The notes below the pieces were generated by a model, which was not told where the DNA came from, did not search any database, and saw only the letters and a program-made list of their open reading frames with translations. Both the position numbers and the translations under genes were made by a program. A stretch of DNA of 5,370 nucleotides from SAR324 cluster bacterium. GTDB taxonomy: Bacteria; SAR324; XYD2-FULL-50-16. Positions 1 to 5,370 of this stretch are shown here, piece by piece; within the stretch, counting starts at the first letter, position 1; each line of letters opens with the position of its first letter. The stretch spans positions 1 through 5,370 of the forward strand of contig NVSR01000100.1 in NCBI GenBank assembly GCA_002401295.1. The letters are read 5' to 3'.

Positions 1-1
1 C

Positions 2-937
2 ATCAAAGAAACAGCAAAGACCATAGAACTAGAAGCAAGCGATGGCATCAGTTTAAAAGTTGGTGGAAATGTTTTAACCATAGATGCAAGTGGTATCCAT
101 CTTAAAGCCGCAGTAGTTGACACAAACTCAGGAAATGGTGGCGTAACAGCGGCAAAGGTAACAAATCCAGAAATCAAAAAACCTTTATACCATAAGCTAA
201 GAGTAACCAAGGTAACCGCAACAGTTACAAAACAAAAAGACCTAAGTGAGGTATTAACATACACCGCAGAAGTAGAAAAGTTTGAAAATGGTTCATGGGC
301 TAAAACAACAGACCTAAACGAAACCCAAAAAGCACAAATAAACTGGTACTTCATCAAAAACAATGACGAAGGTGATAAAGACATATTAACAGACAACCCA
401 ACCAATGACACGATTAACATTAAAGGCTTAGAAATGAGCATAACTGTGGAAGAAGTGAACATATACAAGTACGGACACGCTCACGCATTTGTGGTGGACG
501 CGGATGACGAGAATGGTTATGCGGTTACTGAGCTAGTCCGTGCACTCGAAGTAATCAACATTATTCCTAAGGGTTCAGCAGGTTCAACAGAGGCTCAATG
601 TAAGGCTATTTTAAATGTAGGCGAACCAACTGAAGATGAAAAAGCACAAATCAAGTGGAATATCAACGGAAATGAAAAAGCTGAGCTTAGCGGTAAGGAT
701 GATATTACCTATGACCTTAAAGAAGAAAAAACAAGAGAAGTGCCTGTTAAAGCGTATATAGATGGTAAACCTGAAGATGCGGCTGTTATTATACTTAGTA
801 ATGATGTGCAGGGTGAAGAAGGGGAATCAAATGATAATACCACTTCTACTAATTCACAATCAAATAGCTCTCAAAATGAACAAGAACAAAATAAAGAAGA
901 ACTAACACCAAATAATATGAAAGATATAAAACTATAA
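2..937 (+). CDS. vgrG: VgrG-type T6SS spike protein, C-terminal part (5' end outside window), with Ig-like repeat extension
   Basis: Seen: the frame beginning at base 2 has no stop until TAA at 935-937, giving 311 residues. The ATG at 434 is residue 145 of this frame and has no ribosome binding site, so it is not a start. Residues 1-50 show the alternating pattern TIELEASDGISLKVGGNVLTI followed by an SGNGG turn, as at the end of the gp5-like beta-needle of VgrG proteins. Residues 61-268 are two diverged beta-rich repeats sharing KAQIxW at 110-115 and 214-219. Residues 270-305 are a low-complexity acidic Asn/Ser/Gln/Glu tail. Known: VgrG trimers cap the Hcp tube and carry effectors, often through C-terminal extensions. 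Inferred: the extension docks the DUF2235 effector encoded two genes downstream. The N-terminal gp27/gp5 domains are not visible, so a VgrG-like needle protein of another class cannot be fully excluded. Confidence 0.82.
   Translation: MKETAKTIELEASDGISLKVGGNVLTIDASGIHLKAAVVDTNSGNGGVTAAKVTNPEIKKPLYHKLRVTKVTATVTKQKDLSEVLTYTAEVEKFENGSWAKTTDLNETQKAQINWYFIKNNDEGDKDILTDNPTNDTINIKGLEMSITVEEVNIYKYGHAHAFVVDADDENGYAVTELVRALEVINIIPKGSAGSTEAQCKAILNVGEPTEDEKAQIKWNINGNEKAELSGKDDITYDLKEEKTREVPVKAYIDGKPEDAAVIILSNDVQGEEGESNDNTTSTNSQSNSSQNEQEQNKEELTPNNMKDIKL
182..805 (+). repeat. Two diverged Ig-like domain repeats in the VgrG C-terminal extension
   Basis: Within the VgrG frame, residues about 61-166 and 173-268 align as two copies of one beta-sandwich-like unit. 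Each has a polar beta-rich first half, an acidic lead-in, then KAQINW (residues 110-115) or KAQIKW (214-219), a Gly/Asp/Asn turn, and a final valine-rich strand pair. The DNA also retains the relationship: 329-346 and 641-658 match at 16 of 18 bases, exactly 104 codons apart. Such repeats with a W-I/N core strand are seen in T6SS-associated surface and tail proteins of several phyla, where they act as spacers or binding modules. That functional reading is an inference. Confidence 0.6.
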
Positions 938-2025
938 TGAAAATAATTTTTAAATATGTATTAATCCTAATAAGTGTAACAAGTCTAAGCCAAGCAAAGG
1001 TTGGGGTTTGTGAAGTCCTTCCTGATGCTCAAAAAGATAAATACTTAGAGTGTTTAGTTAAAGAAGCTGAAAGAACGGATGATGTGGCGGATATTAATAT
1101 GGTGGCTGAGGGGTATAAGGTTTACGCTGTTAATAAGGATATTGTTTTTTGGTATGAAAAATCAATTAAAAAAGGTGATGCTTATGCTATGTATGAAGCA
1201 GCTGGTTATTATGCAGAGGTTTTTGACAACTCTAAAAGAGCTATAAAATTGTATAAACAAGCCGCCCTAAAAAACTACAAAGATTCCATCGCCAAATTAA
1301 GTGAACTCATGGAAACAATTTACGGGAAAGAAGGCTCTATAAAACAGTACAAAAAAGAGATGGCAAATGGAGATAAAAACACATATAGGTTTTTAGCAAA
1401 CTTATATGTAAGATATAAAGATTACGATAAAGCCTTAGAACTTTATGAAAACGCTTTAAAAAGAGATGACATAAACAAAGGCGATACCTATGCCTTAATA
1501 GGAAGTCTTTATGAAGCACATTATAAAGATAAAAAAGAAGCAAAACACTATTACGAAAAAGCTGCTAAAAATGGGAGTGCGATTGCTATGTATAATCTTG
1601 GGATTATGGCAGGAGATGCTAAGGATTATAAAAAAGCTGAAGATTGGTTTCGGGCTTCCGAGAAGGCAGGAAGAAAAAATACTCTTGGTATGATTTGTTA
1701 TATGAATTATAGTCAAGAAAATGATTATGAAAAAGCAGAAGAGTGTAACCTTGAACTTGCTAAAAAGGGTGATTCCTTAGATATGTTTGAAGCAGGAATA
1801 TTTTTATTAAGACGAGTATCAAAAGATAAAGAAGGAATTGAATGGCTTGTTAAAGCGTATGAAGCTGGGGACTCTTCTTCTGCCATTGTATTGGGTGCTG
1901 AATATAGTAATAAATATAATAAAGAAAAGTATAACAAAGAAAAAGCTATCTATTGGTACAAAAAAGCAGCAGCCATGGGTGAAAGTGGAGCATGGCAATA
2001 TTTATACGGTGAAGGAGTTCTATAA
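937..2025 (+). CDS. Exported Sel1/TPR-like repeat protein, probable periplasmic immunity protein of the adjacent phospholipase effector
   Basis: Seen: 362 residues. Residues 1-20 form a Sec signal peptide (lysine-bearing start, hydrophobic VLILISV core, SQA cleavage site before K21). There is no lipobox cysteine directly after it, so a soluble periplasmic product is expected. From about residue 55 to the end there are roughly nine helical hairpins with the Sel1 signature (aromatic-Tyr-x-Lys-Ala-Ala, then Gly, then a second Ala-rich helix), centred near residues 72, 105, 137, 169, 205, 237, 270, 303 and 340; spacing is 32-37. Cys25 and Cys39 could form a disulfide. The start ATG shares one base with the vgrG stop (TAATG) and lacks a strong Shine-Dalgarno, implying coupled translation. 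Known: Tle-family lipases act in the periplasm and are blocked there by exported immunity proteins. Inferred: this is that inhibitor, from export, position and scaffold. An outer role in T6SS assembly is the alternative. The Sel1 call is firm, the immunity role moderate. Confidence 0.85.
   Translation: MKIIFKYVLILISVTSLSQAKVGVCEVLPDAQKDKYLECLVKEAERTDDVADINMVAEGYKVYAVNKDIVFWYEKSIKKGDAYAMYEAAGYYAEVFDNSKRAIKLYKQAALKNYKDSIAKLSELMETIYGKEGSIKQYKKEMANGDKNTYRFLANLYVRYKDYDKALELYENALKRDDINKGDTYALIGSLYEAHYKDKKEAKHYYEKAAKNGSAIAMYNLGIMAGDAKDYKKAEDWFRASEKAGRKNTLGMICYMNYSQENDYEKAEECNLELAKKGDSLDMFEAGIFLLRRVSKDKEGIEWLVKAYEAGDSSSAIVLGAEYSNKYNKEKYNKEKAIYWYKKAAAMGESGAWQYLYGEGVL
1915..1944 (+). repeat. 15-bp tandem duplication encoding YNKEK-YNKEK
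   Basis: Units 1915-1929 and 1930-1944 match at 13 of 15 bases and encode the same five residues (327-331 and 332-336) in the linker before the last Sel1 unit. The in-frame duplication lengthens a helix-connecting loop by five residues. Both mismatches are synonymous, so it is not very recent or it is under protein-level constraint. Confidence 0.8.
2012..2017 (+). promoter_or_regulatory. Ribosome binding site of the phospholipase effector gene
   Basis: AAGGAG lies 7 bases before the ATG at 2025, inside the last codons of the Sel1-repeat gene. It is the strongest Shine-Dalgarno in the first half of the window. It lets the effector be translated independently as well as by coupling through the 1-base TAATG overlap, and it supports 2025 as the true start. 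Confidence 0.75.
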
Positions 2026-4457
2026 TGTCAAACGAAAGTAAACGAGCCACAAACGGCGTAGTCTTTGAAAACAATAAGATGATGTTTATAGTAAATACCT
2101 TAACCGACAAAGAATCAAGTAAAAACAGTATGGATGAATGTGTAAACTTTGGAGCTAAAAATCGTTGGGTCTATTTAGCGGTTGGCTATAAAGAGAGTGA
2201 ATCCTTGCGTAGTAAGCACTCAGATGCAGAAGCACTTTTAAATGCTATAAAAGATGAGTATGAGCCCTACTTAAAACAAAGCATTGCCACACAAGATGGA
2301 ATTACACTTTCTCAAGTTAAAGATGGCTCTGTAAATAAAAATAATAAACAAATTTATCTTAAAGAGTCCGATGTATGTGCCACAAACTCTATAAAAGAAG
2401 TTCTTCAAGCTAACGATATGCATACAAAGGCAAATAAGCTAGAAGAAGAACATTCCAAAGAGGGTGCAAGAACAACAAGAATGACCTTGTCTTTTACACG
2501 ACAAGAAGCACAGGAGCTTATCCGTAATGACCATGTTTTTGCCATTGTTGCCTTAGCCTATGGTTATAATGGCAAAGATGATGCCTTAAGTATCTTTGAA
2601 GCACCTAATACACAGGTTGCTTTTATCCCAAGAACTCGTTTAGAATGTGGTGTGTTTTTTGATGGAACTAATAATAATAAACATAATACTGAGATGCGTT
2701 TAGCCTATGAAGAATATTTTTATTTAAAGTCTAGAATGATGACAGGCGAAAATAGAACAACTACACACACTTGGGAAACAAAAATCCTAGACAAAGATAC
2801 ACCAGATTCAGAAATCCTCCCTTTAATCTTTGAAGATTTAAAAGATTATATGGTCAAAAAAAATATCTACGGAAAAAAACGAAGCAGTTTAGATAAATAC
2901 AATGACGGAATAATATTTGGAATTGGTCAAAACGATGTATCTGCTGATTGTGACGCGATTTATGAGTATTTTAAAGAGTCAAAAATGCAAGAGGCTTTGA
3001 AAGAGATAGAAAAAATTCAGAAAAAAAGAATTCCATTTGAACAAAAACAGAAAGAAACAGAAACGGCTAAAGAAGAATTCAAACTAACCAAACAAACCGT
3101 AGCCTACATAGAAAAAGAAATCCTAATCAGTGGAAAAGATTCAAGCTACACAGGTGCCTTAAGTAATGTTGCTAAACTCCATAAGGTTTATGATACAAGT
3201 GTCACTAAAACCACCCATAAGGATGCAGACCTATTTGAATGCTTTAGAGAAAGTATTTATATTACGGGAGCAGGAACACATAGTGACAATAAAGATGGTG
3301 ACCATGAAAGTGATGATTTGTTTTTAGGACAAGCCTTAGCAATTGGAAATGCAGGAGTAAGAGCAAAGGTTAACAATGCGTGTAAAGATTTACATTCAAT
3401 AGTTTCTAATTTAGATACAGATTATATTGACACTCTTGTTTTAGATGTATTTGGTTTTTCTCGTGGTGCAGCAGAAGCGAGACACTTTGTAAGCAAACTT
3501 TGTGAAGGTTTAGAATGTACCTTTGAAAGAACAATTAAAGATAAAAAAGATTATACCGAGTATGAACTTACTAAAGCTGGAGCCAATCTTTATCCGCATA
3601 TACTAAAAGAAAAAGAGTCTGAAAAAGATAAGGTTATTATTGATAAAATTGTTTTTAGATTTATTGGGGTATTTGATACCGTCCCTCATGAAGGATTATT
3701 TCAAGGTAATGATGCCAAAGACCTAGGACTTAAGCTCTATCCTAAAAAAGTAAGTCAAGTGGTACACCTAACTGCAAAAGATGAGTTTAGATATAACTTT
3801 GATTTGGTTTCAATTTTTCCTAAACATCAAAAAGATGATGAAGGAAATAAAGAAGAAGGTAACTTTATAGAAAAAGAGTTCTTTGGAGCACATTCAGATG
3901 TAGGAGGCGGGTACAGAGATGACATTTCAGAAGAAGTTCAGCTTCCTACTCAAATCCGTAGGTTACACTCTTCGTTTGATGATGAAAATAAATATGATGC
4001 AAAAATAATTGCCAAAATAAAAAAATGGAATGCTAAACATCATTGGATAAAAGACCTTGATGACTCTAAAATAATAAATATTAAATATCATAAAGATATG
4101 GGTAAGACAGATGGTTTTTATATTAAAAAAAGAGTGTATAAAAAACAGCATGATATAACGGTTGTTTATAAAGTATATATGTTTAGAGATAAAGTAGATA
4201 CTGAGTATTCACAAATTCCTTTAGAATATATGTATAAAAAAATAAGAGACGTTCTTCCAATGAAAGAGTTGAATGGATTAACATATAAAGATGAAGCAAG
4301 TCTTGTAAAATCAAAAGTATTAAATGCAGACCCACAACACTATAAAGAAATCAAGTCGCAATTTTTTCATCATTCTTCTTCCGTAGGTGTGGCTCATAAA
4401 GCAAATAGAGGCGAAGAAAATATCATGTATGGTAAACGTGATATTCATTATGTTTAA
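2025..4457 (+). CDS. T6SS phospholipase effector, Tle1-like DUF2235 alpha/beta hydrolase
   Basis: Seen: 810 residues, no signal peptide or membrane span. Residues 1-200 are an unrecognised N-terminal domain. The DUF2235 core begins with the strand and motif GVFFDGTNNN (209-218), resumes at SSYTGALSNVAKL (373-385), then YITGAGT (412-418), the nucleophile elbow GFSRG (477-481, Ser479), FIGVFDTV (546-553, Asp551) and GAHSDVGGGY (621-630, His623). It ends with a conserved-looking FHHSS (781-785) and RDIHY tail. Residues 219-372 are an insertion, with a highly charged coiled-coil-like helix at about 318-366. Known: Tle1 enzymes use GxSxG serine hydrolase chemistry to cleave membrane phospholipids (PLA2/PLA1) in the periplasm of target cells, after delivery by VgrG. 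Inferred: catalytic Ser479 with Asp551 and either His623 or His782/783. It has a good Shine-Dalgarno and lies downstream of vgrG and the immunity candidate. Family assignment is strong; lipid specificity cannot be read. Confidence 0.9.
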   Translation: MSNESKRATNGVVFENNKMMFIVNTLTDKESSKNSMDECVNFGAKNRWVYLAVGYKESESLRSKHSDAEALLNAIKDEYEPYLKQSIATQDGITLSQVKDGSVNKNNKQIYLKESDVCATNSIKEVLQANDMHTKANKLEEEHSKEGARTTRMTLSFTRQEAQELIRNDHVFAIVALAYGYNGKDDALSIFEAPNTQVAFIPRTRLECGVFFDGTNNNKHNTEMRLAYEEYFYLKSRMMTGENRTTTHTWETKILDKDTPDSEILPLIFEDLKDYMVKKNIYGKKRSSLDKYNDGIIFGIGQNDVSADCDAIYEYFKESKMQEALKEIEKIQKKRIPFEQKQKETETAKEEFKLTKQTVAYIEKEILISGKDSSYTGALSNVAKLHKVYDTSVTKTTHKDADLFECFRESIYITGAGTHSDNKDGDHESDDLFLGQALAIGNAGVRAKVNNACKDLHSIVSNLDTDYIDTLVLDVFGFSRGAAEARHFVSKLCEGLECTFERTIKDKKDYTEYELTKAGANLYPHILKEKESEKDKVIIDKIVFRFIGVFDTVPHEGLFQGNDAKDLGLKLYPKKVSQVVHLTAKDEFRYNFDLVSIFPKHQKDDEGNKEEGNFIEKEFFGAHSDVGGGYRDDISEEVQLPTQIRRLHSSFDDENKYDAKIIAKIKKWNAKHHWIKDLDDSKIINIKYHKDMGKTDGFYIKKRVYKKQHDITVVYKVYMFRDKVDTEYSQIPLEYMYKKIRDVLPMKELNGLTYKDEASLVKSKVLNADPQHYKEIKSQFFHHSSSVGVAHKANRGEENIMYGKRDIHYV
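2679..3140 (+). other. 154-residue insertion with coiled-coil segment inside the DUF2235 domain
   Basis: In DUF2235 proteins the DGTxNN strand is usually followed soon by an SxY/TNVxxL helix. Here the two motifs (DGTNNN at 213-218 and SSYTGALSNVAKL at 373-385) are separated by residues 219-372. The first part (219-316) is mixed; residues 318-366 are nearly all Glu, Lys, Gln and Ala/Ile/Leu, consistent with one long amphipathic helix or coiled coil. It could be a lid over the active site, a VgrG-binding arm or an immunity-binding surface. The boundaries rest on remembered family motifs, not on an alignment. Confidence 0.6.
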
Positions 4458-4710
4458 AGCAGATGTGTATCCAAAAACAGTAAAAGAAGTCCACGATATA
4501 GAAAAAGATTTTATGGCATGTAGCATTGATGCAAGTGATTATATTTTACTAACAACTCAAATAAAAATGGATATCTTAGCACAAGAAGATATCCACAAAG
4601 AAGAACTTGAAAAAAAGATACAAAGGTTTATGAAAAAGATTCATACACTTATCCGCTCAAAAAAAAGCAAATATCCCTATTTAAAAGAAAAGTATCTACC
4701 TAAACCATAA
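4450..4710 (+). CDS. Small charged helical protein of unknown function
   Basis: Seen: 86 residues from the ATG at 4450, beginning MFKADVYPKTVKEVHDIE. The frame stays open upstream, with an ATG at 4429 and a GTG at 4387, but those starts would overlap the effector gene by 29-71 bases and have no clear ribosome binding site. The 4450 start overlaps the effector stop by 8 bases, fitting translational coupling, although its own Shine-Dalgarno is also weak. The product is highly charged and mostly helical: an acidic N-terminal half, a Glu/Lys-rich heptad-like stretch (EELEKKIQRFMKKI, about 52-65) and a basic C-terminus ending PKP. There is no signal peptide, so it is cytosolic and not an obvious periplasmic immunity factor. 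I do not recognise the family. A small chaperone or adaptor for the upstream effector is possible from position only. A perfect inverted repeat lies within the gene. Confidence 0.65.
   Translation: MFKADVYPKTVKEVHDIEKDFMACSIDASDYILLTTQIKMDILAQEDIHKEELEKKIQRFMKKIHTLIRSKKSKYPYLKEKYLPKP
4568..4595 (+). repeat. Perfect 10-bp inverted repeat (hairpin) inside a small gene
   Basis: Arms 4568-4577 (TGGATATCTT) and 4586-4595 (AAGATATCCA) are exact reverse complements around an 8-base loop. The sequence codes for MDILAQEDIH in the small gene. No U-run follows, so it is not an intrinsic terminator. In mRNA it would form a stem of about 10 pairs downstream of the effector gene, where it could affect transcript stability or ribosome transit. 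Chance symmetry of the DI...DI codons is the simple alternative. Confidence 0.7.
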
Positions 4711-4725
4711 ATACTAAATATAAAA

Positions 4726-4730
4726 AAGGA
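4726..4730 (+). promoter_or_regulatory. Ribosome binding site of the 112-residue protein gene
   Basis: AAGGA stands 6 bases before the ATG at 4737, in the 26-base gap after the preceding stop. It is a good match to the 16S rRNA tail and fixes the start. This gene is therefore initiated on its own, unlike the overlapping genes upstream. Confidence 0.75.
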
Positions 4731-4736
4731 AATCCA

Positions 4737-5075
4737 ATGAGTATAAAAAAATTAGTATATGAACACCAAAGAAGTCAAGATAAGCTTATACAGATAACAG
4801 GTAAGGTAGTAGGCTCTCAGGTAGCCTTTCATGTTAATTTAGAGAGTGTAAATATGGAAGATGTTTTAACAAGTATATCAAGCTTAGTCATTACCTTAGA
4901 TAATATTACAGACCTTAGTTATCAAGATATCACTATAAAAGCAATAAAAGATATGATTTCAGCCGATCCAAACCTAAATGAAAACACTACCAATGATATT
5001 ATCAAAAGTTTACAAGAATGGAATACCAAAAACCTTAAAGAAAGTGCAAACCCTATCCATATCGGCAAACCATAA
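4737..5075 (+). CDS. Hypothetical 112-residue cytosolic protein in a T6SS effector operon
   Basis: Seen: begins MSIKKLVYEHQRSQDKLIQ at an ATG with a clear Shine-Dalgarno 6 bases upstream. Residues about 17-35 look like a beta hairpin (LIQITGKVVGSQVAFHVNL). Residues 38-60 contain a hydrophobic helix or strand pair (VLTSISSLVITLDNITDL), and residues 61-102 are helical and polar. The protein ends HIGKP. There is no signal peptide, no membrane span long enough to trust, no cysteine and no catalytic motif. I do not recognise the family. It sits 26 bases after the 86-residue gene and 41 bases before the next, so it is very likely co-transcribed. A role as T6SS accessory, adaptor or cytosolic antitoxin is possible by context only. 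Confidence 0.8.
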   Translation: MSIKKLVYEHQRSQDKLIQITGKVVGSQVAFHVNLESVNMEDVLTSISSLVITLDNITDLSYQDITIKAIKDMISADPNLNENTTNDIIKSLQEWNTKNLKESANPIHIGKP

Positions 5076-5102
5076 AAGATTAAAAAGTGATAAGCTCAAA
5101 TA

Positions 5103-5107
5103 AAGGA
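5103..5107 (+). promoter_or_regulatory. Ribosome binding site of the last, partial gene
   Basis: AAGGA lies 9 bases before the ATG at 5117. It favours that ATG over an in-frame GTG at 5087, which has no ribosome binding site. Confidence 0.7.
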
Positions 5108-5116
5108 AAAACACCA

Positions 5117-5370
5117 ATGTATAAATCAAATATTCCCAATCAAACCCAAAAAGAGATACAAGATGACATTCACAGAATGTGTGAAGAGTTTAATGCCAAT
5201 CGAGATCCTGATCCTATTTTAACGCCTGAAGAGATAGCAGAGATGAGAGCGAAGGTTGTACTCAACGATGGGATTAAACTTGCAGATAATTATGAAACAT
5301 GTTGTGAAAAAATGCAGAGGAAAGCAGATTATATAGATACTATTTATAAATATGGCAGAGCATGGCTTAC
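5117..5370 (+). CDS. N-terminal part of an unknown protein, running off the window end
   Basis: Seen: an ATG at 5117 with an upstream AAGGA opens a frame that has no stop through 5370, giving 84 complete codons. The product starts MYKSNIPNQTQKEIQDDIHR, then has a short DPDPILTPEEIAEM segment (residues 32-45) that looks like a proline-capped helix start. The rest is mostly helical and charged, with a CC pair at residues 62-63 and aromatic residues near the end (YIDTIYKYGRAW). No signal peptide is visible. The 41-base gap to the upstream stop contains no terminator-like hairpin, so it probably belongs to the same operon. I do not recognise it. It may be another small accessory protein or the N-terminus of a larger, second effector; the full gene is needed to tell. 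Confidence 0.75.
   Translation, partial: MYKSNIPNQTQKEIQDDIHRMCEEFNANRDPDPILTPEEIAEMRAKVVLNDGIKLADNYETCCEKMQRKADYIDTIYKYGRAWL

Noticed and set aside
434..937. A separate 167-residue gene starting at the ATG at 434
   Set aside because: The same frame is open back to base 2 with coherent VgrG-like coding sequence and no ribosome binding site at 434; it is the end of a longer protein.
1337..1937. Minus-strand and alternative plus-strand frames overlapping the Sel1-repeat gene
   Set aside because: They encode low-complexity, Phe/Ile/Leu-rich products mirroring the AAA/GAA-rich coding strand, with no start signals; they are shadows of the real gene.
1..2000. Patches richer in C-ending codons suggesting mosaic horizontal transfer
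   Set aside because: By eye, AAC and AAT are about equally used in the first 430 bases and the patches shade into each other; this is too weak without a genome-wide codon table.
933..2026. Perfect TATAAT hexamers at 933-938 and 2021-2026 as sigma-70 promoters
   Set aside because: They arise from the TATAATG stop/start overlap, have no recognisable -35 at the right distance, and would start transcripts inside the gene they precede.
2856..2879. A8 and A7 runs in the effector gene as phase-variable tracts
   Set aside because: They encode ordinary lysine codons in a very A-rich genome; contingency tracts in Campylobacterota are typically long G/C runs, and none is present.
4387..4449. Longer form of the 86-residue protein starting at GTG 4387 or ATG 4429
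   Set aside because: These starts overlap the conserved-looking C-terminus of the effector by up to 71 bases and have no clear ribosome binding site; 4450 is the most economical start, though not proven.
5076..5116. Terminator or promoter in the gap before the last gene
   Set aside because: The 41 bases contain no stable inverted repeat with a T-run and no convincing -35/-10 pair; only a ribosome binding site is visible.

Overview
This window reads as one strand-uniform, tightly packed operon fragment from a type VI secretion system (T6SS) effector island. The low GC content, AAA/GAA/TTA-heavy codon use and the style of the VgrG C-terminus suggest a Campylobacterota bacterium of the Arcobacter/Sulfurimonas kind. 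That placement is an inference from composition and protein flavour, not a proven assignment.

Layout, all on the + strand. (1) Positions 2-937 hold the C-terminal 311 residues of a VgrG spike protein that starts before the window. Its reading frame is open from the first bases, so the ATG at 434 is an internal methionine and not a gene start. The end of the VgrG needle is followed by two diverged Ig-like beta repeats and a disordered Asn/Ser/Gln/Glu tail. (2) Positions 937-2025 encode an exported Sel1/TPR-like repeat protein with a Sec signal peptide, the best candidate for the periplasmic immunity protein. (3) Positions 2025-4457 encode an 810-residue DUF2235 alpha/beta hydrolase of the Tle1 phospholipase effector type, with an uncharacterised N-terminal domain of about 200 residues and a 154-residue, partly coiled-coil insertion in the catalytic domain. 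(4-6) Three small cytosolic-looking proteins of unknown function follow: 4450-4710, 4737-5075, and 5117 to the window end (partial).

Likely working model: the VgrG carries the phospholipase on its C-terminal extension, the Sel1-like protein neutralises it in the periplasm of the producer and its kin, and the small downstream genes may be chaperones/adaptors or the start of the next effector module. The first four genes overlap by 1, 1 and 8 bases, so their translation is probably coupled. No promoter, terminator, RNA gene, insertion sequence or CRISPR array can be supported. No stretch over 300 bases lacks a gene; the longest gap is 41 bases.

The most distinctive items are the large catalytic-domain insertion in the effector, the repeat-bearing VgrG tail, the immunity-before-effector gene order, the three unrecognised small genes, and a perfect 10-bp inverted repeat inside the first of them.
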